Shown here: one piece after another, positions 30,929 to 41,647 of the stretch | Numbering within the stretch: the stretch's first letter is position 1 | Layout: the number at the start of each line of letters is the position of its first letter | Assembly: GCA_905221605.1 (NCBI GenBank) | Contig: CAJNDS010002098.1 | Span: forward strand, 483,374 to 547,373 | Length of the DNA stretch: 64,000 nt | Source of the DNA: Symbiodinium natans | Lineage: Eukaryota > Sar > Dinophyceae > Suessiales > Symbiodiniaceae | Reading direction: 5' to 3' | Notes under the pieces: model-generated | What the model was told of the DNA's origin: nothing | The model's database searches: none | What the model saw: the letters and a program-made list of their open reading frames with translations, nothing else | Translations under genes and position numbers: made by a program

Positions 30929-31015
<87 letters not shown>
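30869..31015. repeat. GCAC tetranucleotide then CA dinucleotide array
   Basis: About thirteen CGCA units to 30919, a short break, then about 42 CA units. Confidence 0.95.
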
Positions 31016-31018
<3 letters not shown>

Positions 31019-31439
31019 CAAAACACCCTCTGGCCAGCCTTCCGCTTGCAGGTCCGCAGAGTCAGCAGCGCATGATTCTGCGGGATGAGATTGGGCTTAC
31101 AAAGCAAGTTGAGAGAAGTTGAGGAAGCTGAGGGCTTCGGGGAACTGAGATATCAGACTTCGGCTTGGCCGCTCAAGGTCGTGCAGGGTTTTTGGAAATT
31201 TTGGGTGGTCTGCATGGCAAGCGCCTGGATTCTCTCACCCTGGTTGTGTCTAGTGAGTCTAGTGTGTTCAGGCCAGTAGATATGAAGGATGTGAATGGGA
31301 AAGCGCATGCGAAAGCTAATTGCTTAGAGGCTTCAAGCGCATCTCAGCAGATTTGTGCCGACTTTTGCAACGGCCTTCTGGGCCTGCTACAGGGCTGTCG
31401 GGGACAAGCTTCAACAAAGCTATCGGTTGATCCACTTTC

Positions 31440-31526
31440 CAGGGTTTAGGGTGTAGGGTGTAGGGTTTGGGGTTTAGGGTTTAGGGGTTAGGCTTAGGGG
31501 TTAGGGTTTAGGGTTTAGGGTTTAGG
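31440..31526 (+). repeat. TTTAGGG/TGTAGGG tract
   Basis: About eleven heptamers, including GTGTAGGG and TTTGGGG variants. Confidence 0.85.
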
Positions 31527-31913
31527 CATCTACTTCGTGACTTCTCAACTTACAGGCTTACAGACATCAGTCATCGTCAGGATGCGGATGTTCGAGGAAC
31601 AGATGCTATTGTAGCACAGGCATGCAAAGGCGAACACACGCATTTACGGTTTGTGAACTTGGCGATGCTACCAAGCTCTCTAACTGTGGATCTGGGGCAG
31701 GGCTGCCATGGGGTTTCAACTGCAAGTTTCAGGTTTCGGCGTGCAACCATCCGCAACTACAAGAACAACTTGTTCGCCTTATAAGGCTTCAGAGCTGCCC
31801 TGAGCGTTGTGCTGTGCGCGTCTTTACAGCTTAAGGACAGGCTTCCCAAAGGCGGGGAGCTTTCTTTCAGTTTTTCTAAGCTTCCGAAGCTCCATCTAGT
31901 AGCTGGGTCATGA

Positions 31914-31936
31914 GGGGTGAGCCTTCGGCTCACCCC
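31914..31936. other. Perfect hairpin with 10-bp stem
   Basis: GGGGTGAGCC-TTC-GGCTCACCCC; the centre forms a C(TTCG)G tetraloop. See the larger hairpin 37 bp downstream. Confidence 0.8.
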
Positions 31937-31972
31937 CTACTTAACGTATATTTTTTTACCTTACTCAGTTCA

Positions 31973-32013
31973 CAGCTCTTGTAAAGGGAGCTTCGCTCCC
32001 TTTACAAGAGCTG
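31973..32013. other. Perfect hairpin with 19-bp stem
   Basis: Arms CAGCTCTTGTAAAGGGAGC and its exact inverse are separated by TTC only, with the same TTCG apex as the hairpin at 31914. The surrounding 31.9-32.1 kb is A/T-rich and free of TTTAGGG tracts. Confidence 0.85.
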
Positions 32014-33917
32014 GTCTTAGCTTTCTCTGCGCTTAATTTCTTAGGATTTTTACCTGAGTCAGGTAACTTCAGGAAAAGGCGAAGCAAGTAACCCATGCCT
32101 GAATCACAACCAACGTGCCTTGGAGATCTTCTTGTCGTTGAGCGGAATCTGGTTATTCTCCGCTCTTCCTGCGGAAGCAAGCGCTGAGGCAGCTTCTGCT
32201 GCATCTGAGGTCTAAATGTCAATTGGTAGCCTCGAGCAAGAACTGCTTCCAACAATAAACTTCCTCATGCAATTCGGCAACTGGCAGCTGCACTTGTGTG
32301 GAACAGCCATGTGCAGGGTGTGATTCTTCAGCAAGTGGCAAGTACCATGTCACTCTTAGGACCAAAACTTGTACAACTTGTCTTTGCGGTTCAGGATCTT
32401 GGGGAAGGCCCCCTCCAACCCCCAACCCCCACCCGTGCGCACCGACATGTTTTGCGTTAAAGGAACACAGCATGCAGCCGTAGAGGCTATTGAACGTGGA
32501 GTAGCAGATGCTTTCCATGCTGTATCAATGTGCGGCAATGGCAGACGCTGCATGCCCCTTGCGAACCAGTGTGTCACTTGCAAGTTGCTCCAGTGAAGAA
32601 GAATGCTCCACTGGTAAATGAACGCTGCGATGCCAAGCCAGAAGCAACATCTTGTTTTACAATTTTACAAGGTCTCTAGAACCATCACTGGGTTGGAGGT
32701 ACACACAGGTGCGTGCACTTTTGCCCCACCACGAACTGACCGTGTCTTCATGGGGCGGTGTCTGTCAGTCGTACCCAATCCTTTACAAGTGTGGAGTGCT
32801 CGAGCGTGTGGAGAATGGAGTCTTGACCGCATGCGCAGTGATTGTCCGTACACGCATAATGCACACACGCACACACACCAACAAAAAAAATCAAAGAAAT
32901 TTGAACACTGAGATGTCGGCCAACAGATACCGAAGAATTGGATTGGCCTTGCACGGGCAGCACTTGAACAGGTTCGGCGCTACGTCGAGCTGAAGGTTTT
33001 AAGTAAGCATTTGGAGATTTTTGTGCCAGGTCTAAGTATCCAATGACCAGCAGAGCATGTCCCCAATCCTTCATCGGGGCACCCAGTCCCTGGGCCCAGA
33101 AACGCCCTGGTGTTGGACTGCAAACCAAGAATCTTGCTCAGGGGACGGGCTTCGAAGGGTGTCAGGGGTCGACATCTTGCAGGGTTTAGGGTTCGGGGCT
33201 TCAGGGTGTAGGGCTCAGGGTTTAGGGCGGTTTTTAATTTAGAAATGTGGGCAAAAGACGCTCTGCGCCAACTTATTCGTTTTAGGATGCCAGGGTCGAC
33301 TTTTGCTCCGTTGCTTTTCAGTCTAATTTCTTCCTATTCAAATGTATTCTAGTATAGCATCTTCTTGTTACATTCTTCTTATCTTAGTATATGAAATTGT
33401 ACCGTTATGTTACCACCTCGGTGCAGACCTTTCTTTCTCCCAAGAGCCTTGGACTTGCTTTTTCGAGTCTAGGTACATCTCGTGTGGTTTGCGCCCCGAG
33501 CGGCAATGTGCAGCCCCCTAACTTAATCCCTGTTCCCCTAGGAAGAAAAAAGGATCCTTTTTGTTTATATATAAGAAAGCCCATAACCCAAAAAGTAAAA
33601 ATGATCCCTAACACTGATCTAGCTAAAGTCCCAAAGCCTGGGCCCTTCACCCGAAATCCTACACAAATGCCCCGAAGTCGCAACCTGTTCAAGGCCCACA
33701 GCAATGCAAACACGCCGAGAGCCCCTTGATGGACACACGATGGCCACGCATTAAGTTCAAATCCATCTCTCTTCATGCGATTGAATCCAGCATTCACACG
33801 GGGCAGGAGCCCTTTGGAAAAACCTCCCTGTTCTATCCGTAGCAGACCGAGCTTCAAATCTGATGCTTTCGACAACAAGTTGCTGCGCACTTGCTAGACT
33901 GGCCTATATACACCACC

Positions 33918-33967
33918 AAGTTCCTCCAAGTTCCTCCAAGTTCCTCCAAGTTCCTCCAAGTTCCTCC
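33918..33967. repeat. AAGTTCCTCC decamer, five perfect copies
   Basis: Five uninterrupted 10-bp units; no relatives elsewhere in the window. Confidence 0.95.
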
Positions 33968-33983
33968 TCCTGAGGCCAAAGGC

Positions 33984-34288
33984 TGAAGGCAATCAGCGGC
34001 GGGACCGACTTGGGCGCGCCCTCGGTGCGCACCAGCCTTGGAGACTCAGCAGTCGATCTGAGCTTCAGGAATTCTATTGGGCGTTTCAAAAATCAGGGGT
34101 ACCTCATTGCGGTCCTTATTATAAGGGAAACATACTATTTGAGGGTCGATATTAGGGGTCCTGTATTTTCGTAAACCCCATATGGAATTATACCTTAGCT
34201 GTGAGCATCTCGATGGCTACGAGGCTTCAGGAGTGTCAGCGATGCTGAAGCCCTCGGTTCCGAACACGGCCACCGGCTGGCTGGTCTC
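33984..34288 (-). CDS. Two-exon fragment of an unidentified gene
   Basis: Exon 34221-34288 encodes ETSQPVAVFGTEGFSIADTP and EA, with AG acceptor (CTTTGCGCAG) and GT donor. Exon 33984-34036 encodes LVRTEGAPKSVPPLIAF, with AG acceptor and GC donor. The serine codon is split across the intron and the phases match, which supports splicing of the pair. The intervening sequence carries a MITE-like insert at 34089-34175, directly before the second exon's acceptor. The protein family is not recognised. Confidence 0.55.
34089..34175. mobile_element. MITE-like element, family 4
   Basis: Ends CAAAAATCAGGGGTACC and GGGGTCCTGTATTTTCG are inverse; the core contains CATACTATTTGAGGG. It lies in the short intron between two phase-matched exons. 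Confidence 0.5.
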
Positions 34289-34590
34289 CTGCGCAAAGCT
34301 GCAGCCCCTGAAACCCCCCAAACACTTTGATCCCAAACCTGCGACACAAAGAGCCTCGAACCGTTAAGAAGGAGTCAGAGGATAAGAGAGGGAGAGAGAG
34401 AGAGAAATCTCAACTGAGCGAGAGGACAGATCAAATATTCACAACGCGAAGGAACCAGACACACGGGAAGGAATGGTGCAACAGCAGAAAGCAAGATATG
34501 AGCTAGAAAAGTAAAGAGAAGAGAACCCGCACCAACAAACATGCCAGCAGCAAGTGACGAAAGGAGAGGCGGTTGAAGCTTTGCTTGCTT

Positions 34591-34868
34591 TAGTCAGGGG
34601 CCGGAGGCATGCCACCTGATGCGTACAGGTCCATGCCAGCCCACCTTGAACCCTAAACCCTAAACCCTCAACCCTAAACCCTAAACCCTAAACCCGAAAC
34701 CCTAAACCCGAAACCCTAAACCCTCAACCCTGAACCCTGAACCCTAAGCCCTGCCCCCCACGCTCTTGCCTCTCAACCATCTCAGAAAGCTGAAAATGGC
34801 TGACAACCCTGGGGTTGGAAACCGAAGCCAGGTGGGCAGTCCTCGCCATCCATGGCCCAAGCGGGCAC
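34591..34868 (-). CDS. Last exons of an unidentified gene
   Basis: Exon 34823-34868 encodes VPAWAMDGEDCPPGF. Exon 34591-34645 encodes WAGMDLYASGGMPPAPD and then stops (TAA at 34591-34593). The second acceptor AG lies within a few bases of a CCCTAAA array (34648-34752), so this intron is almost entirely array. The phases of the two exons do not join directly, so one boundary is wrong or an exon is missing. Family unknown. Confidence 0.45.
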
Positions 34869-34985
34869 CTTGGAAAGTGAAGCTGTTGCCCTAAACCCTA
34901 AACCCTAAACCCTTAACCCTTAACCCTTAAACCCTTAAACCCCTAAACCCCTAAACCCCTAAACCCTTGAAACCCTAAAAACCCT
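34648..34985 (-). repeat. Two CCCTAAA arrays flanking an exon
   Basis: Arrays at 34648-34752 and 34890-34985, with CCCGAAA, CCCTTAA and CCCCTAAA variants in blocks. They bracket the exon 34823-34868; the first abuts the acceptor of exon 34591-34645. Confidence 0.9.
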
Positions 34986-35106
34986 TTGTTTGTGAGTGGC
35001 AGTCGGAGGCAAGCCCGGCAACTCTGAGGTCACGGCAGCGCCCCGGGGAGAGGGAGATCCAGCTAAGACTCAGAGGAGCCCCGGCAGAGGAGGCGCGCAC
35101 GAATTT

Positions 35107-35214
35107 CTGGGTTTAGGGTTTCGGGTTTAGGGTTTAGGGTTTAGGGTTTAGGGTTTAGGGCTTAGGGCTTAGGGTTTAGGGTTTAGGGTTTAGGGTTTGG
35201 GGTTTAGGGGGGGC
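35107..35214 (+). repeat. TTTAGGG array
   Basis: About fourteen heptamers, nearly all exact. Confidence 0.9.
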
Positions 35215-35218
35215 TTCT

Positions 35219-35306
35219 AAGATATACCTTACTGGGGTCTTTTTGATCAGGGATCCTACTATTTGGGGCTCTGTTTAGGGGTCCCTTATTTTCGGAAACC
35301 CCCATT
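35219..35306. mobile_element. MITE-like element, family 4
   Basis: The right half reads CCCTTATTTTCGGAAACCCC; the core has GATCCTACTATTTGGGG, as in the copy at 51977. It adjoins the TTTAGGG array. Confidence 0.5.
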
Positions 35307-35712
35307 GGGTGTGCAAGTAAACTCCGAACCGTGCTAACGTCAGGGTTTCGGGATTCAGTCTATAGGGCTTGGGGGCTTAAAGGTTCCTAGGATTGGGTCG
35401 AAGGGCTGTGCCTGACATAGAGCTCGGGCTACGCAGGATGTTGAAGGCTTGAAGCCACGACTTTAGGAGCTTTGGGCCCTTGCAAGCTCAGTAGAGTTAC
35501 TCAGTCCAGGAGGGGCTTCCACCTTTGGGGCTTTAGGGTTTAGGGTTTAGGGTTTAGGGTTAAGGGTTTAGAAGCCCACAACTTGGAAGCTATCCACCCG
35601 AACAACCTAGCAAGGCAGAAAAGCCCAACAACATGTCTGGTTTACATGGTCTTGTGGACGAACCCTAGAATGAAAATGGAACATCTTCACAAACCACACT
35701 TTTTTGATGCGT

Positions 35713-35778
35713 TCACTTCGCTTCGTCCGCTTCGTCCTGCTCCTTAGCTGCCTCTGCCTCAGCAGCTGCTGCAGCCGC
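35713..35778 (-). CDS. Ala/Glu/Lys-rich exon, possible C-terminus
   Basis: After a good acceptor (TTGCTTCAG) the minus strand reads AAAAAAEAEAAKEQDEADEA and K, then TGA at 35713-35715. It is either the C-terminal exon of a gene upstream, or it is spliced at an overlapping GT (GTGAAC) to the exons at 34.6-34.9 kb. An acidic, Ala-rich tail is all that can be said. Confidence 0.5.
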   Translation of the reverse strand, partial: AAAAAAEAEAAKEQDEADEAK

Positions 35779-36221
35779 CTGAAGCAAAGGCTTCAACGCA
35801 CAATCTAGGCTTGCAGGACCTGACGGGGGGACCGTGTAAGGCTTAAGCCCCGGAGCCCGGTTATCGCTACAAACCAGCCCCTTGGGCTTTGCATGGGAAA
35901 AGCTTGGGAGGGCCTAACTCTGGAATCTGGAATTTGCAAGCTCATCGTTTAGGGTTTCAGGTTTTAAAGGAACAGGTGAACTGAGGACCCCTTCGCCGAA
36001 AGCATCTTGTCTCGAAAACCTGGCTTCTCTTTCTGTCTGTGGGCAAGCAAAGGATGGCTCAATGCATCATGCCATTAGTCAGAGGCAACACGACCATCCC
36101 AGAAATCTGCGAAACTGTGGCCTGAAGAGCGAAGCTCACAAAATCAAAGAACCAACCACCTTGGAGCAACGCGGCTCAAACCGACACTTTCAATCCGCAA
36201 ACTTGAAGGCTTCTTTCTCAC

Positions 36222-36291
36222 AAACTCCATCTTCCGCAGCCTCCGAGGCTGCTTTTGTGGCTTCGAGCTTGAGGATGTACTTTCCAGGCAC
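36222..36291 (-). CDS. Candidate exon, unknown protein
   Basis: The minus strand encodes VPGKYILKLEATKAASEAAE followed by DG. It has an AG acceptor and a possible GT donor at its low-coordinate end. It shares strand and composition with the Ala/Glu-rich exon at 35713-35778, so the two may belong to one gene. A CCCTAAA-type tract lies about 30 nt upstream of the acceptor. Confidence 0.45.
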
Positions 36292-36437
36292 CTTCACGGT
36301 TTACAAAGCACCGGGGTCGGTAACCCTAAACCTTAAACCCTAGGCCCTAAACCCTGTTCGGCATGCTCTACGGGACGTAAAGGCTCAGGAGTTGGGGCCC
36401 TAGTGGGCCCTTCATGTCGCAGGCTTTTTAGACTTTT

Positions 36438-36549
36438 TTAGCCCATGAGCAGGAAGCAGAGGATGTCAGAGCCAATGTGGGGTGGAACCAACATGAAGTT
36501 GTTCAAGAGTGGGATGAAAGCCAGTTCGCCGTCTCCCGAACTCCAGTAC
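36438..36549 (-). CDS. Terminal exon of an unidentified gene
   Basis: A 112-nt exon after an AG acceptor (GTGCGTGCAG) encodes YWSSGDGELAFIPLLNNFML, then VPPHIGSDILCFLLMG and a TAA stop. It looks like a beta-rich, hydrophobic folded domain. I considered a 2-oxoglutarate oxygenase or cupin-like fold but no diagnostic motif is complete. Confidence 0.45.
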
Positions 36550-37314
36550 CTGCACGCACGTTGGGTCGCACATGCTTAGGATTTTTGGGGGCTTTGGGGG
36601 GGAAGTCCAAACATTCACATGATTTGATCGACACAGCTTCCCTACCCTCTCGCATGGAAGACTCGAGCTTGGGCACTAAATTAGACTAACCATGGGGGGT
36701 TTTTCAGGGCGCCCCCTATTTTCGTGTAAGCTCCTAAATGGCAAGATTGAAATGCATGACACTGAGACAGTTCCTCCTCAACCCCACCTCGCCAAGGCCC
36801 GCGGAACACTTGGAAAACCCAAATTGTGAACCCAAAGCTTCGAGCCTCAAACGGTGAGAGAAAAAAAAAATCACCGAACACCACCAGAGCATCCCGGAAC
36901 ACATTCCCCCCCAACATCCCTCTCTAGCCTCAATCCCTCCTCCTGGGCATCCCAGCCATGACCAGGGGCCCCAGTGACCGATGCTGCTGCTGCCCCTCCT
37001 TGAGACTTCGCGTGGAGAAAGCGCCGGAGATTTACGGGCTTGTTAGGACCACTGAACAGGTGAAGCTCGGGAGGTGAAGCTGGAGTCCTACCAGCAGGGG
37101 CGGTCCTTCAAGGAGTCTTGTGCTTGACACGCGTATTAAGAGTACTGCGCCCAACGAAGAAAGCGCAAAGAAGCCCAAAGTCATGTCCCCACCTGTGTCC
37201 GCCCTGCCCGTTTCTTGTCTACTCAGATCAGAAAGGCCTGCGAGGGGCCTTACCTTCCTCGATATTCTGACTGGAACATTGGAGCTTCGATTGTTGGGCG
37301 TGGGCTTGTGCCTG

Positions 37315-37788
37315 CTATAAGGTGGTCTGACAACCCACTGTGCTGACTAGCATGAAAGCCACTCCCTTGCCACGAACAATTCGCAGAGTCTGGCTAACTT
37401 GGCTTTGCTACTGCCCACCTGGTCGGTGCGAGTCTCGAAACCGTTCAAGAGGATGAGGTTCCTGTCACACCGGTTCAAGCCGTGCAGGCTTGCTTTTTGA
37501 ATGGCAGTGCGTTCTGGACACAGCCATGACAGGTCAAAAGAACGTCTGACAGCCTGCTCGTTTAAAGTTCAACGTGCAGAGTTAAGTTCAAGCTACGGGC
37601 AACAAACATGTTGACCTCCTAATGCCAAAAGCCGCAAGAAAGCAAATGACCTTTGGGAACGCCCAACTCCCCGAATCCGGCCGACGCCTGAGCTGGTCGA
37701 AGCACCAGAGCTGGCCGCTAATGATCCGACCGTCCTCGATGTGGGCCCGAACCTCGGAGGAGGGGGTCGCGGAGGGTCCTTTCTCGAC
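37315..37788 (-). CDS. LSm/Sm-like protein gene (three exons)
   Basis: Exon 37688-37788 includes SSEVRAHIEDGRIISGQLWC then FDQ (Sm1 motif: DGR, G, L, FDQ) and ends at a GC donor in phase 2. Exon 37419-37461 encodes NLILLNGFETRTDQ, the rest of Sm1 with the conserved Asn. The Arg before NLIL is split between these two exons. Exon 37315-37389 encodes TLRIVRGKGVAFMLVSTVG, carrying the Sm2 RG motif, and ends TAG. Both joins are in phase. LSm proteins form rings that bind U-rich RNA ends; the FDQ/NLIL pattern is nearest to LSM8, while a NatC auxiliary subunit (NAA38-like) is an alternative. The first coding exon upstream of 37788 was not identified. Confidence 0.72.
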
Positions 37789-38129
37789 CTTTCGGGGCTG
37801 CCATCTGAGGCCCAAGGTCTTTGGGTTTTGGGCCGCCAAGATGAATATTCATGCACGCTGGGTGCAAGAAGGCCACGAGCTTATAGGGATTTGTGAAGGT
37901 TCCGGGCTCCAGAGAGAAAGGCACACACAACAGCTTGGCAGAGGTGGCGAACTTCTCGAAGCTGAGGCTCGCCAAAAGGGAGGACGGAGCGGCTTTGAAA
38001 ATGCAACCGCCTGTGTTTAGGGTTCTGCTAAGGACAGCAGAAGGAGGAGGAACCGAGGCTCTGACAAGCGCTCTCTGCTCAAGTGTTCTCTGCTCCGATG
38101 GTGACAAAACACACAATACCCGAAATCCC

Positions 38130-38393
38130 GGAACCCTAAACCCTAAACCCTAAACCCTGAACCTCGGACTCCAGCCAGCGAATTCATGAGCTTCGACATG
38201 AACATCTTCGCAGACGCTGCATCCTGCAAGGCCAATGCAGGAAGAAGGGTTTAGGGTTTAGGGTTCAGAGTTTAGGGTTTTAGGGTTTTAGGGTTTTAGG
38301 GTTTTAGGGTTTTAGGGTTTTAGGGTTTAGGGTTTAGGGCTTAGGGCTTAGGGCTTAGGGTTTAGGGTTTAGGGTTTAGGGTTTAAGGTTATC
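38130..38393. repeat. CCCTAAA tract and TTTTAGGG/TTTAGGG array around an exon
   Basis: A short CCCTAAA tract (38130-38162) and a long array (38247-38393) with a block of octamers TTTTAGGG bracket the exon 38172-38223. Confidence 0.9.
38172..38223 (-). CDS. Candidate exon, helical peptide
   Basis: A 52-nt exon with AG acceptor (GGCCTTGCAG) and GA donor encodes DAASAKMFMSKLMNSLA. It lies between TTTAGGG-type tracts at 38130-38162 and 38247-38393, both within about 25 nt of its edges. It could be the start region of the LSm gene, but the phases do not fit. Confidence 0.4.
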
Positions 38394-38419
38394 AAAGCTA
38401 AAGCTCAAACTGCAAAACC

Positions 38420-38552
38420 CCTTAATCCCCTACCCCCCAACAATGAACCCCCCTACCCCCTCATATTAAATCCCCCCATATACTATAATGTAACTATATT
38501 GGGGGTGGGGGGTAGGGGGGGGGGGGGTTATTACTAGGGGGAAGGGATTAAA
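38420..38552. mobile_element. MITE-like element, family 3
   Basis: CTTAATCCCCTACCCC at the left and GGGGGAAGGGATTAA at the right, with internal ATATACTATAATGTAACTAT. G- and C-runs in the core look length-unstable. Confidence 0.6.
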
Positions 38553-38906
38553 ACACCTGCAAAAGCTTGATCAGCTGCATCGAGTCCACGAGCACGGGGC
38601 GAACCGGTGATGCCCTATTACAATATAGAGGAAATGAACATTTTCCTACTTCAAATGAACAAAGGAAATAACGCTTCTCCTGAAACATACAGAGGACATA
38701 GAGAGTTTTCGAAAAACAACTTTGGAGGAAACGGACGTTTTCCTGTAAAATTTTAAGGAGATTGAAGTTTCCAGGCGAAGTGAAAATGTAGAGGAAATAA
38801 GAGGTTTGGAAAACCTCCATAAGTCCATAAGCCTCTCTGATTCCGCTAACGGTCCTAGGAAAATCCCAAAAACCTTCAATTCTTCCAGAGTTTAAATGGG
38901 TAAATG

Positions 38907-38965
38907 GAGACAGAGACAGAGACAGAGACAGAGACAGAGACACAGACACAGACACAGAGTCAGAC
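38907..38965. repeat. GAGACA hexanucleotide repeat
   Basis: Units GAGACA shift to CAGACA at the end of the tract. Confidence 0.85.
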
Positions 38966-39998
38966 AGAGAGCCACACAGCGCAAGCGATGTCAGAACCAA
39001 CAAACTGGGAACCCCCATGCAAAACACACGCGACACCAAGGAAAGGGGGTGCGGGGCGGGGGTTTTCACAATAAAAAAAGGCAAGGCTTTCATGGCGGGG
39101 TGGTTTGGGGGTGGGGGGGGGGGTCGCACGAGGGTTGGACTGTTCCGGACTATGTGACAACAGTTTTTTTATAGCACGGAAGAGTCCACGCCACGGGGGG
39201 CGCACCCCCAATTGAAAACACTGTAAATCGCCAAAAAAGGGACCAAAATGTTAGGGGGGGCGGGGTTTTCCAACCATGGGAGATGTGTCCCTCTCGCCGT
39301 TGAATGGACGTTGACGCCAGCACGTCTTCTTCCAGAGTCATCATGTTGTATGCACCAGTGACTTTGTTGTGTTCGCACTATCTGGACGCAGGGGTGGAAA
39401 CATAGTACTCCATTCCCCCAGCCCCGAAAGCCCCCACCAGACCCCTGAGGAACCTGAAAAATTTGGCTGCAGTCCAACTACACTGTGAAGCTCATGAGCG
39501 AACCTCCAGATTTCATGAACCCTAATATGGCCCCTTCAGCCCGAAGCCTAGACGTCCATACCCTTGCCCCTAAACGGGAGCTCTGGAATTGGAAATCTCA
39601 GCATTGCTGGAAGAACATTGTCTTGACCCTTGCATCAACCTTTCTCTCAAGGCTCAAGATTTTGCGGGAGGGGGGGAGTGTGGTTCTGGGACGGTCGCAC
39701 ACCTTCACCTGCCCTTCTGCAATCGCCGGAAGTACCGAAGACACCGTGGCCATGCTCGTGGCAACTGATGGGTATGGATATAGGAACAGGTGGTATAGGA
39801 CAGTTTAGGTTTAGGCTGGCCTCGCGAACATCTGGCAAGCTTACATCATCCAAGATGCTAAGATCATCTATCATCTAAGTTTTCTGATGCTGCGCAATCA
39901 TCATGCACAAGGGCCCCAAAGGCTCCACGCTGTGGGCCAAGGATGGTCATTTCCGAACCCGGCCCTCGGTCAGAATGTACCCAACCATGTCCTGCAAC

Positions 39999-40077
39999 AT
40001 ACATACATACATACATACATGCATACATACATACATACAGACATACATACAAACATACAAACAAAATAGACACTATA

Positions 40078-40120
<43 letters not shown>

Positions 40121-40170
40121 GTATATATATATGTATACATATATGTATAGAAGTATAGATATATATATAT
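39999..40170. repeat. ACAT and TA microsatellites
   Basis: CATACATA units with CATG breaks, then a TA run (40081-40120) and mixed TATG units. Confidence 0.9.
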
Positions 40171-40256
40171 ATGCACCCAAGAGATCGTGGCCGAGGCAAG
40201 CATGGGGAAGCTTAGGGTTTAGGGTGTGGGCAGTATGTCAGTTTGTTCTGAAGAAG

Positions 40257-40340
40257 GTGCCCAGCAACCTCAATGACTCGGACTCGGAAGCAAAACCGGC
40301 AATACCAGGCTATACGAGAACTGCTGCCAAAAGTGCACAG
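40257..40340 (+). CDS. Candidate plus-strand exon
   Basis: An 84-nt phase-0 exon between AG (TCTGAAGAAG) and GT (GTACGA) encodes VPSNLNDSDSEAKPAIPGYT followed by RTAAKSAQ. It is one of the few convincing plus-strand exons. No family recognised. Confidence 0.38.
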
Positions 40341-40749
40341 GTACGAACCGGTACACTTAACATGGCTCATGTACCTGGTGAACCGTTGAGGTCGGGAGGG
40401 GGGGGGGGGGGGGCAAATATTGGTGCAAGCTGATGCTGGTGGCCCCATGAGCAGGCCGAGGAAGCCTTCCAGGGCATCACGTGGCAGGGCGCGTTCCCAT
40501 AGCAGGGGAGAAAGACCACCCGCGGTCCCTCTATGCAAGAATCAGCCAAGATGTGCGCAAACTGCCATGTATCTTTTTCAAAGAAGAAAACTTTCTTTGC
40601 TAGAAACATATGGCAAAGGAGACCCGCTGCGGTGGCCAGCTTGGCCTGTCAAGAGGTTAAAGAAATCTGAGGGGGTAGTCCTCGCCATGGCGGCAAAGCT
40701 CTCCAGACGGTGTGGGATAACGCCGTATACGACTATAGTCTTGCAGCAC

Positions 40750-40825
40750 TATCTATATATATATATATATATATACATATATATGTATATATACATATAC
40801 ATACATATATATATACATACCAGCC
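40750..40825. repeat. TA/TACA microsatellite
   Basis: TA run followed by TATACATA units; it ends at the start of ordinary sequence. Confidence 0.9.
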
Positions 40826-41037
40826 TAGTGTGATCAACATAAATAACATAATACAGAAGTGTACCGAGCATGCGTAGTATAGAGAAGTATATGACAAAGT
40901 TCAGGGGTGTAAAAAGGGGTTGAGGGGTTTGGGTTGGAGCCCCACAATCACAGAGTACGGGATTGACGGGTAATAGCACGACTCCCGCAACTCGCCAGGC
41001 CAGCTGCATCTTTGTCGAGTCGCCTAAAAGAGTTTAC

Positions 41038-41149
41038 CAGGAGAGGGTCATTCAAAGCCCAATCCAGAGGAGCGGCGGTGCTTGCTAGCAGCACCGCCTG
41101 GAAGACAGCCAAATCTAGCAGACTGCCATGATCCCGCAGCAATCCATAC
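41038..41149 (-). CDS. Candidate exon, unknown protein
   Basis: After AG the minus strand encodes YGLLRDHGSLLDLAVFQAVL, then LASTAAPLDWALNDPLL, and reaches a GT donor (GTAAAC). It is helical and leucine-rich. Its phase does not join the exon at 41480-41647 directly. Confidence 0.35.
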
Positions 41150-41479
41150 CTGAACCTCGATCATGCCCAGCTAGGCCCGAACAAGTGTGCTGTCACGATG
41201 GGCGGAAAAGTACGCTGACATGACAGTGTCGACCTTAGCAAAAAAGTTGCGAGACCCAATGATAGAACAAGCGGAACCCTGATTCACTTAAGCGGAGTAT
41301 ATCTTCGTGATGGGAGTACCGTCACAGGTAGAGTACCTTCATGCGTGGGGGCAACCGCAGAAGCTGTCATTCCAGTAGGCAATTGTCCTGCTTGCCGTTA
41401 GAACCCAGTCATCCTTGTTAAACCCTATGTTGGGCGCTGGTTTGCTTCTTGTGTTCCCTACATACTAGATACTACATAC

Positions 41480-41647
41480 CTTCTGTCGCGGGATCCTGCA
41501 TCCAAAAGATGCTGTCCGAAGTCCGCAAGATCTGCGTGGGTAGTTCGCTATTCAAACTGGTGCATCGGAGACTGTACAGAAGCCAGCCGTGCCGCACATC
41601 TTTCAGTGAGGGCATCAAGCCCGCGCGCGGCTGGCGAATTTGGGGGC
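41480..41647 (-). CDS. Long exon (168 nt) of an unidentified gene
   Basis: Acceptor CTTGCAG at the high end and a strong GT donor (GTATGT) at the low end enclose an open frame starting APQIRQPRAGLMPSLKDVRH, with later segments GWLLYSLRC and DSIFWMQDPATE. Both splice signals and the uninterrupted frame support it. No domain identified. It sits downstream of the oxygenase gene on the same strand. Confidence 0.5.

Larger units (their letters stand above)
31016..33900. other. Region with no assigned gene
   Basis: It holds a TTTAGGG tract (31440-31526), two hairpins (31914-32013) and an A/T-rich stretch (33240-33400). The minus strand near 33.05 kb reads PMKDWGHALLVIGY, which recalls the His strand of papain-type proteases but is isolated. 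Frames on both strands at 32.3-32.9 kb look partly coding; direction unclear. Confidence 0.35.

Noticed and set aside
33000-33128. GHALLVIGY as a papain-type protease exon
   Set aside because: It matches the His-strand pattern, but no Cys exon (QGSCGSCW type) or Asn exon was found and phases do not join its neighbours.
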